Shown piece by piece: positions 42,714-51,074 of a stretch of 64,000 bases of DNA. The stretch is from a bacterium (GTDB lineage: Bacteria > Krumholzibacteriota > Krumholzibacteriia > LZORAL124-64-63), in contig JADJCK010000007.1 of NCBI GenBank assembly GCA_016703265.1, forward strand, positions 1 through 64,000, read 5' to 3'. The position numbers and the translations under genes are program-made. The first letter of the stretch is position 1. Each line of letters begins with the position of its first letter. Under the pieces are notes generated by a model. That model was not told the origin of the DNA and ran no database searches. It worked only from the letters and a program-made list of their open reading frames with translations.

Positions 42714-44856
42714 CTGTGGGGTTCCCGAACGGGGAGGCGGGCCGCGAAGAAGGAAGCCGGCATCCTCGGGCGCTACCTGCTGGTCTGGGGCGTGACCACC
42801 CTGGCCCTGCTGCTGGCCACGTGGATCCTGCCGGGATTCAGCCTGGACCGCTCGCATCCGCGCTGGTGGGCGGGCGTGCTCCTGCTGCCGCTGCTGTTCA
42901 GCGCCATGATGATCGTCATGCGCCCGGTGCTGCTGCTGCTGACCTTCCCGCTGAACAGCCTCACGCTGGGCCTGCCCACCCTGTTCTTCAACGGCATCAT
43001 CCTCTACTTCAGCGCCATGGCCTCGCGCACGCTGGTCATCACCAGCTTCGGCGAGGCGCTGCTGGGCGCGGTGATCATCACGGCGATCTCGGCCTCGATC
43101 ACCGGCTGGCTGGGCGTGGACGAGGCGTATCCCTTCTACCAGTCGCTGATCTTCCGGCTGGGCAGGCGCTTCGGGCCGCGCCCGGAACGACGCCCGGCGC
43201 GCGGGCTGCTGATCCTGCAGATCGACGGCCTGTCGCGCGCGAGCCTTCGCCGCGCGCTGGCCCCGCGGACGCATGCCGGCGGTGTCGGCCATGCTGGCCC
43301 GCGGCACGCACAAGCTGGATTCCTGGCACTGCGGCATTCCCTCGAACACGCCGGCGGTGCAGGCCGGCTTCTTCTACGGCGATCGCGGCAACGTGCCGGG
43401 CTACCGCTGGTTCGACCGCCACGAACAACGCGTGCGCGTCGTGAGCCAGCCCGAGGACCTGCGCCTGCTCGAGCGCATGGTGGCGGTGGGCAACCGGCCG
43501 CTGCTGGAAGGCGGCTCGTGCATCAACACGTTCATGTCGGGCGGTGCGGCAAAGCGGTTGATGGCCGTCAGCACGCTGGGCGAGGACGCCGCCACGCGCC
43601 GCCTGGGCGAGCAGGCCGACTTCAACCTGTTCTTCCTCAGCCCCAGTGAACTGACGAAGGCCGTGCTTGCGTTCGTGTGGGACTACCTGGCGGGCCTGTC
43701 GTTCGCGGTGGCCGGGCGCTTCGACAAGAAGCGGCCGCGCCTGCGGTTCTCGCCGCGCCGCGCGGGCCAGCGCGCGCTGGCCAACGCCTTCCTGCGCGAA
43801 CTCTCGTTCTTCTGGCTGAAGCAGGACATGGTGCGCAGCGTGCCGGTCATCTACTCGAATTTCGTGGGCTACGACGAGGTGGCCCACTACTCGGGTCCCG
43901 ACACGGTGGAGGCGCAGCTGACGCTGGCCGCGTTCGACCGCAAGCTGCGCATCCTCGGGCGGCGCGCGCGCCGGCAGTCGCCGATCAACTACGACATCAT
44001 GCTGATGTCGGACCACGGTCAGACGCCGAGCGTGCCCTTCCGCATCCTCTACGGCAGCACGCTGGAAGCGACGCTGGCCGACATGCTGGGCGAAGGCGAT
44101 GGGCCGGGCGCGCCGCGCCGGGTGTTCAGCCCGGACTCCAGCTACACGCTCTCGCTGCTGGCCGGCATGGAGGACATCGACGACAGCCAGCTGGGCTGGC
44201 TGGCCCGCCGCAGCCGTCGCGCCCTGGTACGCCTGGCGCCGGGGCAGCCCGGCGGCGCCGACGAGGCCGCCGCGGGCGCCAAGGTCGTGGTCTGCGTGTC
44301 GGGCTCGCTGGCCCACATCTACTTCACCGGCAGCCGCGAGCCGCTGTTCCTGGAAGACGTGATCGCGCTCTACCCGGGGCTGGTGGAGAAGCTGGCGCGG
44401 CACCCCGGCATCGGCTTCGTGGCCGCCCGGCGGCGCTTCGGCGACGCGGTGGCGATCTGCGAGGACGGCATCCGCAACCTGGTGACCGGCCAGCGCGGCG
44501 AGCGCAACGACCCCCTGGCGCCCTACGCCCGCCGCGAACTGTGGGCCGGTGAACTGGCACGCCTGCTGGGCTACCCCGACAGCGGCGACCTGGTCATCAA
44601 CGGCGCCTGGCTGGCCGATCAGGGGCGCATCGTGGTGATGGAAGAGCAGGCCAGCAGCCACGGCGGGCTGGGGGGGCGCCAGACGGAGCCGTTCGTGGTG
44701 CTGCCGGCGGCCTGGGGCGTGACCCGGAAGGACCTGGAGTCGCCCGAGGACCTGTACCGGCTGGTGAACCGGGAGCTGGAGCGGTACCGGCAGGGGGGGA
44801 TGCCGGGCCAGGGACTGCCGGGTTCCGGCACGGCCGGGCGCGGGGGGCGGGGCTGA
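42714..44856 (+). CDS. Holin-like membrane domain fused to alkaline-phosphatase-superfamily hydrolase (frame break)
   Basis: About 710 residues. The N-terminal 130 residues have four hydrophobic helices (TTLALLLATWILPGFSL; WAGVLLLPLLFSAMMIVM; VLLLLTFPLNSLTLGLPTLFFNGI; ALLGAVIITAISASITGWL), like phage-holin/DUF-type membrane domains. After a linker, RGLLILQIDGLSRASLRRAL starts a phosphodiesterase/phosphatase-fold domain (metal Asp in QIDGLS). The frame then changes near 43270, where one extra C would join ALARGR to MPAVSAMLARGTHKLDSWHCGIPSNTPAVQAGFFYG. Later motifs are YSNFVGYDEVAHYSGP, IMLMSDHGQTPS and QASSHGGLGG. The start is unclear: GTG at 42792 cuts the first helix, and the open frame reaches back only to 42714 with no ATG or GTG, so another indel near the start is likely. 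Confidence 0.8.
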
Positions 44857-44925
44857 ACGATCCGGGGCCTTTGCGGGGACCGCTCGGGCGGTTCTCCGCG
44901 GGTAACGGGAAGGCGTATCACCTTC

Positions 44926-44954
44926 TTGCATCGGGCCGGGAGGCATTCTATATT
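44926..44954 (+). promoter_or_regulatory. Promoter of tRNA-Gln
   Basis: -35 TTGCAT (44926-44931), 17-nt spacer, -10 TATATT (44949-44954). The tRNA begins 10 nt after the -10 box, so leader processing is minimal. Confidence 0.75.
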
Positions 44955-44964
44955 TGCGGCTCGG

Positions 44965-45039
44965 TTGCCTGGTCGTCCAATGGTAGGACAGCTGACTCTG
45001 GATCAGTCGATGGGGGTTCGAATCCTCCCCGGGCAACCA
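44965..45039 (+). tRNA. tRNA-Gln (CTG)
   Basis: 75 nt with encoded CCA (45037-45039). Anticodon loop CTCTGGA gives CTG. D-arm GTCCAATGGTAGGAC and T-loop TTCGAAT are standard, and the acceptor TTGCCTG pairs with CGGGCAA. It is followed 3 nt later by a second promoter. Confidence 0.96.
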
Positions 45040-45042
45040 AAC

Positions 45043-45071
45043 TTGCCAATGAATTCGGTCCGGGATATATT
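45043..45071 (+). promoter_or_regulatory. Promoter of tRNA-Glu
   Basis: -35 TTGCCA (45043-45048), 17-nt spacer, -10 TATATT (45066-45071). It is almost identical to the tRNA-Gln promoter 117 nt upstream, so the two tRNAs can be transcribed separately. Confidence 0.75.
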
Positions 45072-45089
45072 CCCGGCGTCGATTTTAGT

Positions 45090-45162
45090 GGCCCCTTCGT
45101 CTAGTGGCCTAGGACGCTGCCCTCTCACGGCGGTAACAGGGGTTCGAGTCCCCTAGGGGCTA
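45090..45162 (+). tRNA. tRNA-Glu (CTC)
   Basis: 73 nt. Anticodon loop CTCTCAC gives CTC, with stem CTGCC/GGCGG. The T-arm has loop TTCGAGT, and acceptor GGCCCCT pairs with AGGGGCT. Discriminator A at 45162. Unlike the other two tRNAs here, CCA is not encoded (CTC follows). Confidence 0.95.
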
Positions 45163-45170
45163 CTCGGGGC

Positions 45171-45655
45171 GGGTCCCCCGCGGGGGGGGGGAGGGTTTCT
45201 GTGTGTGAGGCAAGCGCCGGCCCACAGGGGGAGGGCGCCGGCCGGGTTTGCTCGGATTGGGCAGGGCTGGAGTTTTTGGGCGGTGTGGGCGGGGGGGGGG
45301 GGGGGGGGGCGCGCCGCCCGCCGGGCCGCCCCGGCGCCCTGGTGGCGCTCCGGGGCGGCCGGGCGGCGGGGGGGGGGGGGGCGCGGGGGGGGAGGGGGGG
45401 GGGGGGGGGGGGGGGCGGGGGGCGGGGGGGTTGGGGCGGGCCCCGGGGGGGCCGCCCGGGGGGGGCCCGCGGGGGGCGGCCCGGGCGGGCGGGGGCGGGC
45501 GGCCCCGGCGCCCCCCCCCGGCCCCCCCCCCGGCCCCCGGGCCGCCGGCCCCCGCGGGGCCCCCCGCGGGCCCCGGGGGGCGCGGGGCACAACCCCGCCC
45601 CCCCCGGGGGGCCCGGGCCCCCTTCCCCGAGGAAGGGGGGCGCCCGGGGGGGGAT
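45171..45655. other. Low-complexity G/C block, probably an assembly artefact
   Basis: From about 45285 to 45640 the sequence is almost only G and C. It contains runs of up to about 20 G and mirrored runs of C, with very few A or T (for example near 45393, 45431-45432, 45590-45592 and 45623-45634). This is unlike anything else in the window. The G-rich half is followed by a C-rich half, as if poly-G reads from both strands were joined. No gene is credible inside it. The sequence becomes normal again at about 45656 (TTTTACAACTGC). The interval to 45936 holds only promoter-like elements of the next gene. Confidence 0.75.
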
Positions 45656-45706
45656 TTTACAACTGCAAGGAGGGCGACATCCCGGGAAAGTCGATTCCAA
45701 GCGTCT

Positions 45707-45730
45707 GGGTATGCTATGCTCGCCTCACGG
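45707..45730 (+). promoter_or_regulatory. Extended -10 promoter-like element, copy A
   Basis: GGGTATGCTATGCTCGCCTC begins a 24-nt segment that matches 63513-63536 at 19 of 24 positions. It contains TGcTATGCT, an extended -10 form. It lies 206 nt upstream of the GH13-like gene. A second -10-like TATACT is at 45857-45862 with TTATTC 18 nt upstream, and either could be used. Confidence 0.4.
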
Positions 45731-45936
45731 TAAGCGCAATGGGTGCAACGCCGACGGGGTCATTGGGGGAGGAACAGGGAGCCGCCAGTGGCACCTACGT
45801 CGCGCGGCTGTTCCCGCCCGTTGCTGATCAGATTATTCCCAACTATTCCTGTCTGCTATACTGGTCAGGCTCGGATCGCCCCCGGGGCTCCGCGCCAAGT
45901 GGCCGTGCGCGCCGTCCCCGAATCCGAGGAAGACAC

Positions 45937-48399
45937 ATGAGAATGGCAGCCGAACTGCAGTCGAGGGCAGCCGCCGTCGCCCTCTTTGCCGCCCTGTCGC
46001 TCCTGCCGTTGCCGGCCCTCGCCGAAGGCGCCCGCACCATCGAACCGGGCGACCTCGGCCTCATCACGCCGCCGGTCCGGAACGGGTACTCGCAAGGGTC
46101 GATCTACCATGTGATGGTCGATCGCTTCGCGAACGGCGATCCGTCCAACGACCAGGGCGGCATCGCGGGCGGTCCGCTCAGCCACGGCTTCGAGCCGACC
46201 CGGGCCGCGTACCACCACGGCGGAGATCTCCTTGGCCTCACCTCGAAATTGGACTACATCGACGGGCTTGGCGTGACCGCGATCTGCGTCAGCCCGCCCC
46301 TGACCCATCAAGCCGTCCAGGGCAACGGAACGCTGGGCGGGTCGTCGGCCGGCTACCACGGCGGGTGGCCGGTCAACTTCGGTCAGATCGACCCCCACTT
46401 CGGATCCAACTCTGAGATGGTGGCCTTCATCGACGCCGCGCACGCCTCCGGCCTGAAGGTCTACTTCGACGTCGTCGTGAACCATACGGCCGACATCATC
46501 GACTACGCCGGGGGCGGCCTCGGCTACCGCGACAAGGCGTCCTTCCCGTACCGCAACGCCGCCGGCACAGTCTTCGACGACCGCGACTACATCGGCCTGG
46601 GCACATTCCCCGCGCTGGCTGTCGATGTGAGTTTTCCCTACCAGCCCACGTTCGGCCTGCCGGGTGATGCGACGGCCAAGTCCCCGGCCTGGCTGAACAA
46701 CCGGACGCTCTACCACAACCGCGGCGCCTCGACGCTGGCCGGCGAGAGCGCGCGTTACGGCGATCTTGCCGGGTGCGATGACCTGTTCACCGAGCATCCC
46801 GACGTGGTGGCGGGGCTGATCACCGTCTGCCAGGGCCTGATCACGACGTTCGGGATCGACGGCGTGCGTCTCCTGGACGCCGACCGCGTGAACGACGAGT
46901 TCTGGACGGCCTTCGTCCCCGCGGTGCGCGCACACGCGGCTTCGCTGGGCAAGGCGGACTTCGCCGTCATCGGGGCGGTGTCTGCCGCCGACCCGGGCGC
47001 GGCCAGTCGCTTCGTGACCAGCGTCGCGATGCCGGCCCTGGTCGATCGCGGATTCGAGACCGCGGTGCGCCAGTTCGCGGGCGGCGCGGGCGGCGGGGAT
47101 GTCCTGCGGGACCTCTTCCTCGCCGACGATCTCTACACCGACGCCAACGGCAACGCGCACGACCTGATCACCCTGATCAGCGACGATGACCTCGGCCGGG
47201 TGGGCTGGAGCATCGACCAGGCGCGGCCGGGGGCGCCCGATTCCGAGCGCTATGCGCGCGCGCGGCTGGCGCACGCGCTGCGGATCTTCAGCCGCGGCGT
47301 ACCGCTGCTGACCTACGGCGACGAACAGGGCTTCGTTGGCGACGGCGGCGGCGCCGACGCGCACCAGGACATGTTCCCGAGCCAGGTCGCGTCGTACAAC
47401 AACGACGTGCTCATCGCCTCGGGCAGCACGACCGCCGACGACAACTTCGACGCGACGCATCCGCTGTATTCAGACATCGGCGACATGAACCAGATCCGCA
47501 GCCTGTACCCCGGCCTGCGGTCGGGCGCCCACACCCACCGCGCAAGCGGCGCCGCCGCCGCGGGCCTGTACGCCTTCTCCCGCATCGACCGCGGCGAACG
47601 CGTCGAGTACGTGGTCGTGGCGAATAACGCGACCGGCCCGGCCGGCGCCACCGTGCCGACGGTGTCGCCGTCGACCACGTTTGCCAACGTGTATCCGGGA
47701 GCGAGCCCGACGATCGTGTCCGACGGCGCCGGCCAACTGAGTGTGACTCTCGCCGGCCTCGGTTTCGCTGTGTACCGGGCGCAGTCGGCGATCCCCGCGA
47801 GCCCGGCCGCGCCGGGCATCACGATCAGCGCCTCGACCGCCGGGGCGCCGGCCGACGGCCGCCTCGCGGTCCGGGCCGAGCTCAGCCGCACGATGTTCGC
47901 CGAGGTCACCTTCGCCGTTTCCGTGGGCGGCGGGCCCTTCACCGTGATCGGCACCGATGACGCCGCCCCCTACCGCGTTTACTACGATGCGAGCGTGCAC
48001 CCGACCGGGACCTCCCTGCGCTTCAAGGCGATCGTCGACGACCGGAACGGCCACGCCGACGGTGCCAGCGTCACGGTCCTGACCGGGACGACCTCCGCCG
48101 TGGACCAGGCGCCCAGCCCTGCGCGCGTTGTCCTGCACCTTGCCGTGCCGAACCCCTTCAACCCGGAGACCACGCTGTCGTTCTCGCTGCCGGTCCCCGG
48201 CCACGCGCGCCTGCGCATCTTCGATGTCCGCGGGCATCTCGTGCGCAACCTGCTCGACGAACCGAGGGAGGCCGGCCGGCACAGCGTCGTCTGGGACGGG
48301 CGCGACGACCAGGCGCGGCCGTTGACCTCGGGAGTCTATTTCGGCCGGATCGAGGCCGGCGCCTTCGCGGCGACGGAGCGGATGGTGCTCCTGAAGTGA
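45937..48399 (+). CDS. Secreted GH13-fold (alpha-amylase-like) protein with degenerate active site and FlgD-like tail
   Basis: 820 residues. ATG at 45937 with GAGGA upstream; signal peptide about 10-29. Residues 50-480 follow the GH13 barrel: SIYHVMVDRFANGDPSND, HHGGDLLGLTSKLDYIDGLGVTAICVSP, GYHGGWPVNFGQIDPHFGS and YFDVVVNHTAD (region I intact). Region II reads G-V-R-L-L-D-A (309-315), so the Asp is displaced by one. The region III Glu is Ala (AVIGAVSA, about 347). Region IV NHD is DDD (416-418). Two of the three catalytic acids are thus lost. Residues 540-730 form beta domains, and 735-820 the FlgD-like domain (VPNPFNPETTLSFSL...VWDGRDDQARPLTSGVYFGRI) ending ATERMVLLK. Probably a surface carbohydrate-binding protein, not an amylase. 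Confidence 0.85.
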   Translation: MRMAAELQSRAAAVALFAALSLLPLPALAEGARTIEPGDLGLITPPVRNGYSQGSIYHVMVDRFANGDPSNDQGGIAGGPLSHGFEPTRAAYHHGGDLLGLTSKLDYIDGLGVTAICVSPPLTHQAVQGNGTLGGSSAGYHGGWPVNFGQIDPHFGSNSEMVAFIDAAHASGLKVYFDVVVNHTADIIDYAGGGLGYRDKASFPYRNAAGTVFDDRDYIGLGTFPALAVDVSFPYQPTFGLPGDATAKSPAWLNNRTLYHNRGASTLAGESARYGDLAGCDDLFTEHPDVVAGLITVCQGLITTFGIDGVRLLDADRVNDEFWTAFVPAVRAHAASLGKADFAVIGAVSAADPGAASRFVTSVAMPALVDRGFETAVRQFAGGAGGGDVLRDLFLADDLYTDANGNAHDLITLISDDDLGRVGWSIDQARPGAPDSERYARARLAHALRIFSRGVPLLTYGDEQGFVGDGGGADAHQDMFPSQVASYNNDVLIASGSTTADDNFDATHPLYSDIGDMNQIRSLYPGLRSGAHTHRASGAAAAGLYAFSRIDRGERVEYVVVANNATGPAGATVPTVSPSTTFANVYPGASPTIVSDGAGQLSVTLAGLGFAVYRAQSAIPASPAAPGITISASTAGAPADGRLAVRAELSRTMFAEVTFAVSVGGGPFTVIGTDDAAPYRVYYDASVHPTGTSLRFKAIVDDRNGHADGASVTVLTGTTSAVDQAPSPARVVLHLAVPNPFNPETTLSFSLPVPGHARLRIFDVRGHLVRNLLDEPREAGRHSVVWDGRDDQARPLTSGVYFGRIEAGAFAATERMVLLK

Positions 48400-48687
48400 C
48401 CGGTGGCGGTGTCCCTCCCAATGATCCAATGTGGCAAGGAATCGGACTGATCTGCGAAGGGCGCACCTTGGTCAGCTGCGGCGGGAAGATGAAGGCGGCC
48501 AGGGCGGCGGGATTGCAGGGGCTCGCTCGTCGGGAAGACGGGCCTACCGGACTACCGCCGCGAGGCCGTCGGGGCGGGATCGTGGCGCGCAAATCCCCGG
48601 ATCGGGCACTGTCACGGCCCCGCGCCCCACAACGCGCACGCGCGACCCTGTGAGGCTTTCTCGGCCGCAGACGCACCGAGGGCGAGG

Positions 48688-48771
48688 GTCGAGCAGGAAC
48701 ACGGCCCGCGTCAGCAGGCCCTGGACGGCTCTCCGATGTTGGTTCGCACACTGGCACCCAGAGGCTACCAA
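48688..48771 (+). repeat. 84-nt direct repeat, copy 1
   Basis: Aligns without gaps to copies at 49766-49849 and 50918-51001. The last 33 nt (48739-48771) are the best conserved: TTGGTTCGCACACTGGCACC, then CAGAGGCTACCAA, with outer arms TTGGT/ACCAA and an inner hairpin CTGG-CAC-CCAG. Similarity to copy 3 continues about 40 nt further upstream. The rest of the 48400-48976 gap has no gene I can support. Confidence 0.8.
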
Positions 48772-48778
48772 CGTTACA

Positions 48779-48810
48779 GAGATCCCCCTCTCGGCTGGGA
48801 GGGGGTTCTC
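48779..48810 (+). terminator. Hairpin following repeat copy 1
   Basis: Stem GAGA-T-CCCCCTC paired with GAGGGGG-T-TCTC around loop TCGGCTGG. It begins 7 nt after the repeat. A related hairpin occupies the same place after copy 2, so it belongs to the repeated unit. Confidence 0.55.
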
Positions 48811-48876
48811 GTGTCCGACAAGATGTCGGCATTAAGTGATCCCTCCTGGCACGGTTAAAGCCTCCGGTCGAACATC

Positions 48877-48916
48877 TTGACGAAGCACGACAAATGTGGT
48901 CCAATATTAGCCACAT
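48877..48916 (+). promoter_or_regulatory. Possible promoter/operator of the SWG-tailed gene
   Basis: TTGACG at 48877-48882 is a good -35. About 19-20 nt downstream lies an AT-rich -10-like CAATATT. This is enclosed by a perfect inverted repeat ATGTGG (48894-48899) and CCACAT (48911-48916) with an 11-nt spacer, an arrangement suited to a repressor that covers the -10. Confidence 0.35.
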
Positions 48917-48976
48917 GCCATGACGTCGTGCTCTGCGAGTGTCAGGCTGGGCATTCGGCATCCGCGGAGGTGCGCG

Positions 48977-49696
48977 ATGCGCATAAGGAAAATGTCCCCT
49001 GTACTTACCCGCCTCCTGATGTTCATGGCGCCAATCGCCGCCGCGAGTTGGAGCGTCCCTGGTTCCGCCACTGCAATCCCGATCACCGTGACGTCCATCG
49101 CCCCGGGCAGCGAAGACGGTGCGATCGCCGGCATGCTCGTCGAGAGCTTCGAGGACGTGAACCTGGTGCCGGGGTTGTCCATCACGTTCTCGGTCTGGCG
49201 CAACTCAGCAAACCAGGTCACCGCAAACCCGCCGGTAACCTACACGGGTACGCTGCCGGGTGTATGGACGGCGTCGGTGGCGGGTTTCCCTTCCAACCCC
49301 TGGGACGGAACGCGCGCGCTCGTTAACGGGAACGGCCACATGTGGGCCTACCCGTTTGCCGCATCCGTGGAACTCCAGTTTGATCCGCCCCGGACCACTG
49401 TCGGGTTCGGCTTGTCAAACGTCCAGACTGACGCCGGGTCCGCGTTCACATCCCACACCCTGTGGGTGAATGGCGTTTCCCAGGGCCGTCTTGAAGACCT
49501 GCCAGGCTGGGTATCGACGGTGTCCAACCGGAACCGCTATCTGCTGGTCACGTTCGACGCCATCGATTCCATCGTTTTCACCGCGGACACCCATTTCGAC
49601 GGGATGGTGGTCGACAAGCTGGCGCTGGGGGAGGCCGCCGGCGTGGTACCTGTGGCGACGACGAGTTGGGGGCAGGTGAAGGCGCTGTTCAGGTGA
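48977..49696 (+). CDS. Small secreted protein with C-terminal SWGxxKALxR tail
   Basis: 239 residues. The ATG at 48977 with GGAGG seven bases upstream is preferred over the earlier in-frame ATG at 48920. Signal peptide about 8-33 (PVLTRLLMFMAPIAAASWSVPGSATA). The rest is a beta-rich domain similar in style to choice-of-anchor/PEP-CTERM-associated jelly rolls: MLVESFEDVNLVPGLSITF, WDGTRALVNGNGHMWAYPF, VELQFDPPRTTVGFGLSN, YLLVTFDAIDSIVF. After the domain a short linker (EAAGVVPVA) leads to T-T-S-W-G-Q-V-K-A-L-F-R at the very end. The same tail closes the unrelated beta-helix protein ending at 58545. It lies alone between repeat copies 1 and 2. Confidence 0.75.
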   Translation: MRIRKMSPVLTRLLMFMAPIAAASWSVPGSATAIPITVTSIAPGSEDGAIAGMLVESFEDVNLVPGLSITFSVWRNSANQVTANPPVTYTGTLPGVWTASVAGFPSNPWDGTRALVNGNGHMWAYPFAASVELQFDPPRTTVGFGLSNVQTDAGSAFTSHTLWVNGVSQGRLEDLPGWVSTVSNRNRYLLVTFDAIDSIVFTADTHFDGMVVDKLALGEAAGVVPVATTSWGQVKALFR

Positions 49697-49765
49697 TCCG
49701 CACCAGATGGCAACATTGTACATTTGGGCGCTTGGGTGGTTCTTGGATTTGTTGCCGGATATGGT

Positions 49766-49849
49766 GCCGAGCGCGAACACGGCGCGCACCTGAGGGCCTC
49801 GCCTGACTCTCATGGATTGGTTTGTACACTTGCACCCAGGGGCTACCAA
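49766..49849 (+). repeat. 84-nt direct repeat, copy 2
   Basis: Ungapped relative of copies 1 and 3, the most diverged of the three. Its core at 49817-49849 runs from TTGGTTTGTACACTTGCACC to GGGGCTACCAA. It lies 70 nt after the SWG-tailed gene's stop, in the same orientation as the other copies. Confidence 0.8.
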
Positions 49850-49853
49850 TTGG

Positions 49854-49889
49854 AGAAATCCCCTTTCCGGGTTGGGATGGGGATTTTTC
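49854..49889 (+). terminator. Hairpin and T-run following repeat copy 2
   Basis: AGAAATCCCC (49854-49863) pairs with GGGGATTTTTCT (49879-49890), leaving a T-rich tail. In form this is a rho-independent terminator for the SWG-tailed gene. It matches the hairpin after copy 1 in position and partly in sequence. Confidence 0.65.
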
Positions 49890-49947
49890 TGTCGGGCAGG
49901 AAGGGGCTTCTCATATTGTCGGGCGGGGATGGTTCCTGCCGTGTCGC

Positions 49948-50130
49948 TCAGTTTGGGTCGGTGGGCTCAGCGCGTCGCGCCGGGGCATCCCGCAACGAAT
50001 TCCTGCCCAACTCCACGCTCCGCGACCGTAGTTGCTCAAGTATCTCGAGCTTGCGGGCAAAGGGCAGCGCGGCCAGGCGTTCGCGTTCCGCTCGTTTTCC
50101 TTCGATGATGCGGCGCATGCTATCGTTCAC
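49948..50130 (-). CDS. Small charged protein paired with the nucleotidyltransferase
   Basis: 60 residues from a GTG at 50130 that overlaps the nucleotidyltransferase stop (GTGA). Sequence pattern S-M-R-R-I-I-E-G-K-R-A-E-R-E-R-L-A-A-L-P-F followed by ARKLEILEQLRSRS: one basic helix, then a leucine-rich helix. Small partners of this type (E-G-K-x-x-x-R-E-x-L-A-A-L-P-x-x-x-K-L) commonly accompany AbiEii/DUF-type nucleotidyltransferases in environmental genomes. It is likely the regulatory or antitoxin-like partner. Activity is inferred only from pairing. Confidence 0.65.
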   Translation of the reverse strand: MNDSMRRIIEGKRAERERLAALPFARKLEILEQLRSRSVELGRNSLRDAPARRAEPTDPN

Positions 50131-50655
50131 GGTGCATCCCCCAGGAACTTTCTCTCGAACGATGCCCAGCGTGCTGCGAGACCATGGCGGGCCAGGATCG
50201 CCTCCAGTTTGTCGACTTCGAGCACGCCGGCGTCGAGGAACTGGAGGATGCGCGCCATGTCCTTGCCCCCGGCCGGTTTCCAGCGCAATGGCAACGAGGT
50301 GCTCGGCGGAAAAGACCCGGGTCGGTTCGCCGTCCACGTCCGCCGGTCGGGCCTCGGCCAGTGCTTCTTCGGCCAGCGGGCCGGTCGGGGGCAGGAACTG
50401 CACGGGCCAACTGGCGATCTCGATGTACTCGCCACGAACGGCGTGCCCGCGCCCGGTCAGGTAGTCGTAGATGGGCTGCGGGCTGATCAGAAGGCTGCCG
50501 GGTTGCGTTGCGAATCCGACGAAGATGTCGATGTCCAGCGTGGCCGCAGGCTCCAGGTAGAACGTGGCACCGACGGCTCCGCCGATGGCGTAGCTGGCAA
50601 TCACACCATCGCTTTGCATTCGGTTGATTTCGGCCAGGACGTTCTCGATCTGCAT
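50127..50655 (-). CDS. Nucleotidyltransferase-fold protein (AbiEii/DUF6036-like, one frame break)
   Basis: About 175 residues. ATG at 50655. The fold signature is Y-A-I-G-G-A-V-G-A, then T-L-D-I-D-I-F-V (the metal-binding D-x-D), the ordinary start of an MNT/AbiEii-like nucleotidyltransferase. It continues HAVRGEYIEIASWPVQFLPP and EHLVAIALETGR. One surplus G in a G-run near 50273 shifts the frame. Removing it continues R-G-K-D-M-A-R-I-L-Q-F-L and ends FLGDAP, as in related proteins. It is coupled to the 60-residue gene and sits between repeat copies 2 and 3. The pair resembles toxin-antitoxin or abortive-infection modules. Confidence 0.7.
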
Positions 50656-50917
50656 CGGCCCGCCTCCCTGACTGCGAAGGATACATCAGGCCGCGGGCGA
50701 TGGGAAGGGGCAGTGGACCGGTCTCCCCAAAAATGCGTTCCGCGAAGGAACTGCGCCGTTCAGCTGCCGGGGGCAAAGGCCTACCCGACCGTCAAGGCGG
50801 ACTCGCGGAGTCGGGCCTGAAGCGCATGAATCATCGGTCCATCCCAAGCCGAATTCCGCGCTCCATAGTGCGCACGTGGGCGCCCGGTTGGCTTTCGGGG
50901 CCGCTGCTGTGCCCTGG

Positions 50918-51001
50918 GGCGAGTAGAAATACGGTGCGTGCTTGGATGCTCTGGAACGCTCTCCGGAAGTGGTTCGCACACTGGCACCCAGGGGCTACCA
51001 A
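50918..51001 (+). repeat. 84-nt direct repeat, copy 3
   Basis: Ungapped relative of copies 1 and 2. The core at 50969-51001 is identical to copy 1 at nearly every position. This copy overlaps the end of the serine-recombinase remnant on the opposite strand, where it encodes LVAPGCQCANHFRRAFQ. The sequence to the right differs from the hairpins after copies 1 and 2. Confidence 0.8.
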
Positions 51002-51074
51002 ATGTGACAGTGTACGAACCGCAGGAAACTGCGGGAGTCTGTACCAGACTTCGAACGTACTCTTGTCCCGAATG

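Noticed and set aside
45205..45936. N-terminal extension of the amylase-like protein through the G/C block
   Set aside because: The extension is poly-Gly/Ala/Pro/Arg from homopolymers. A good ribosome site and signal peptide mark the start at 45937.
48688..51001. Integron attC sites or a CRISPR array
   Set aside because: There is no tyrosine integrase, no attC core-site consensus, no cas genes, and the repeats are about 1 kb apart. Only a looser cassette-like idea is kept.
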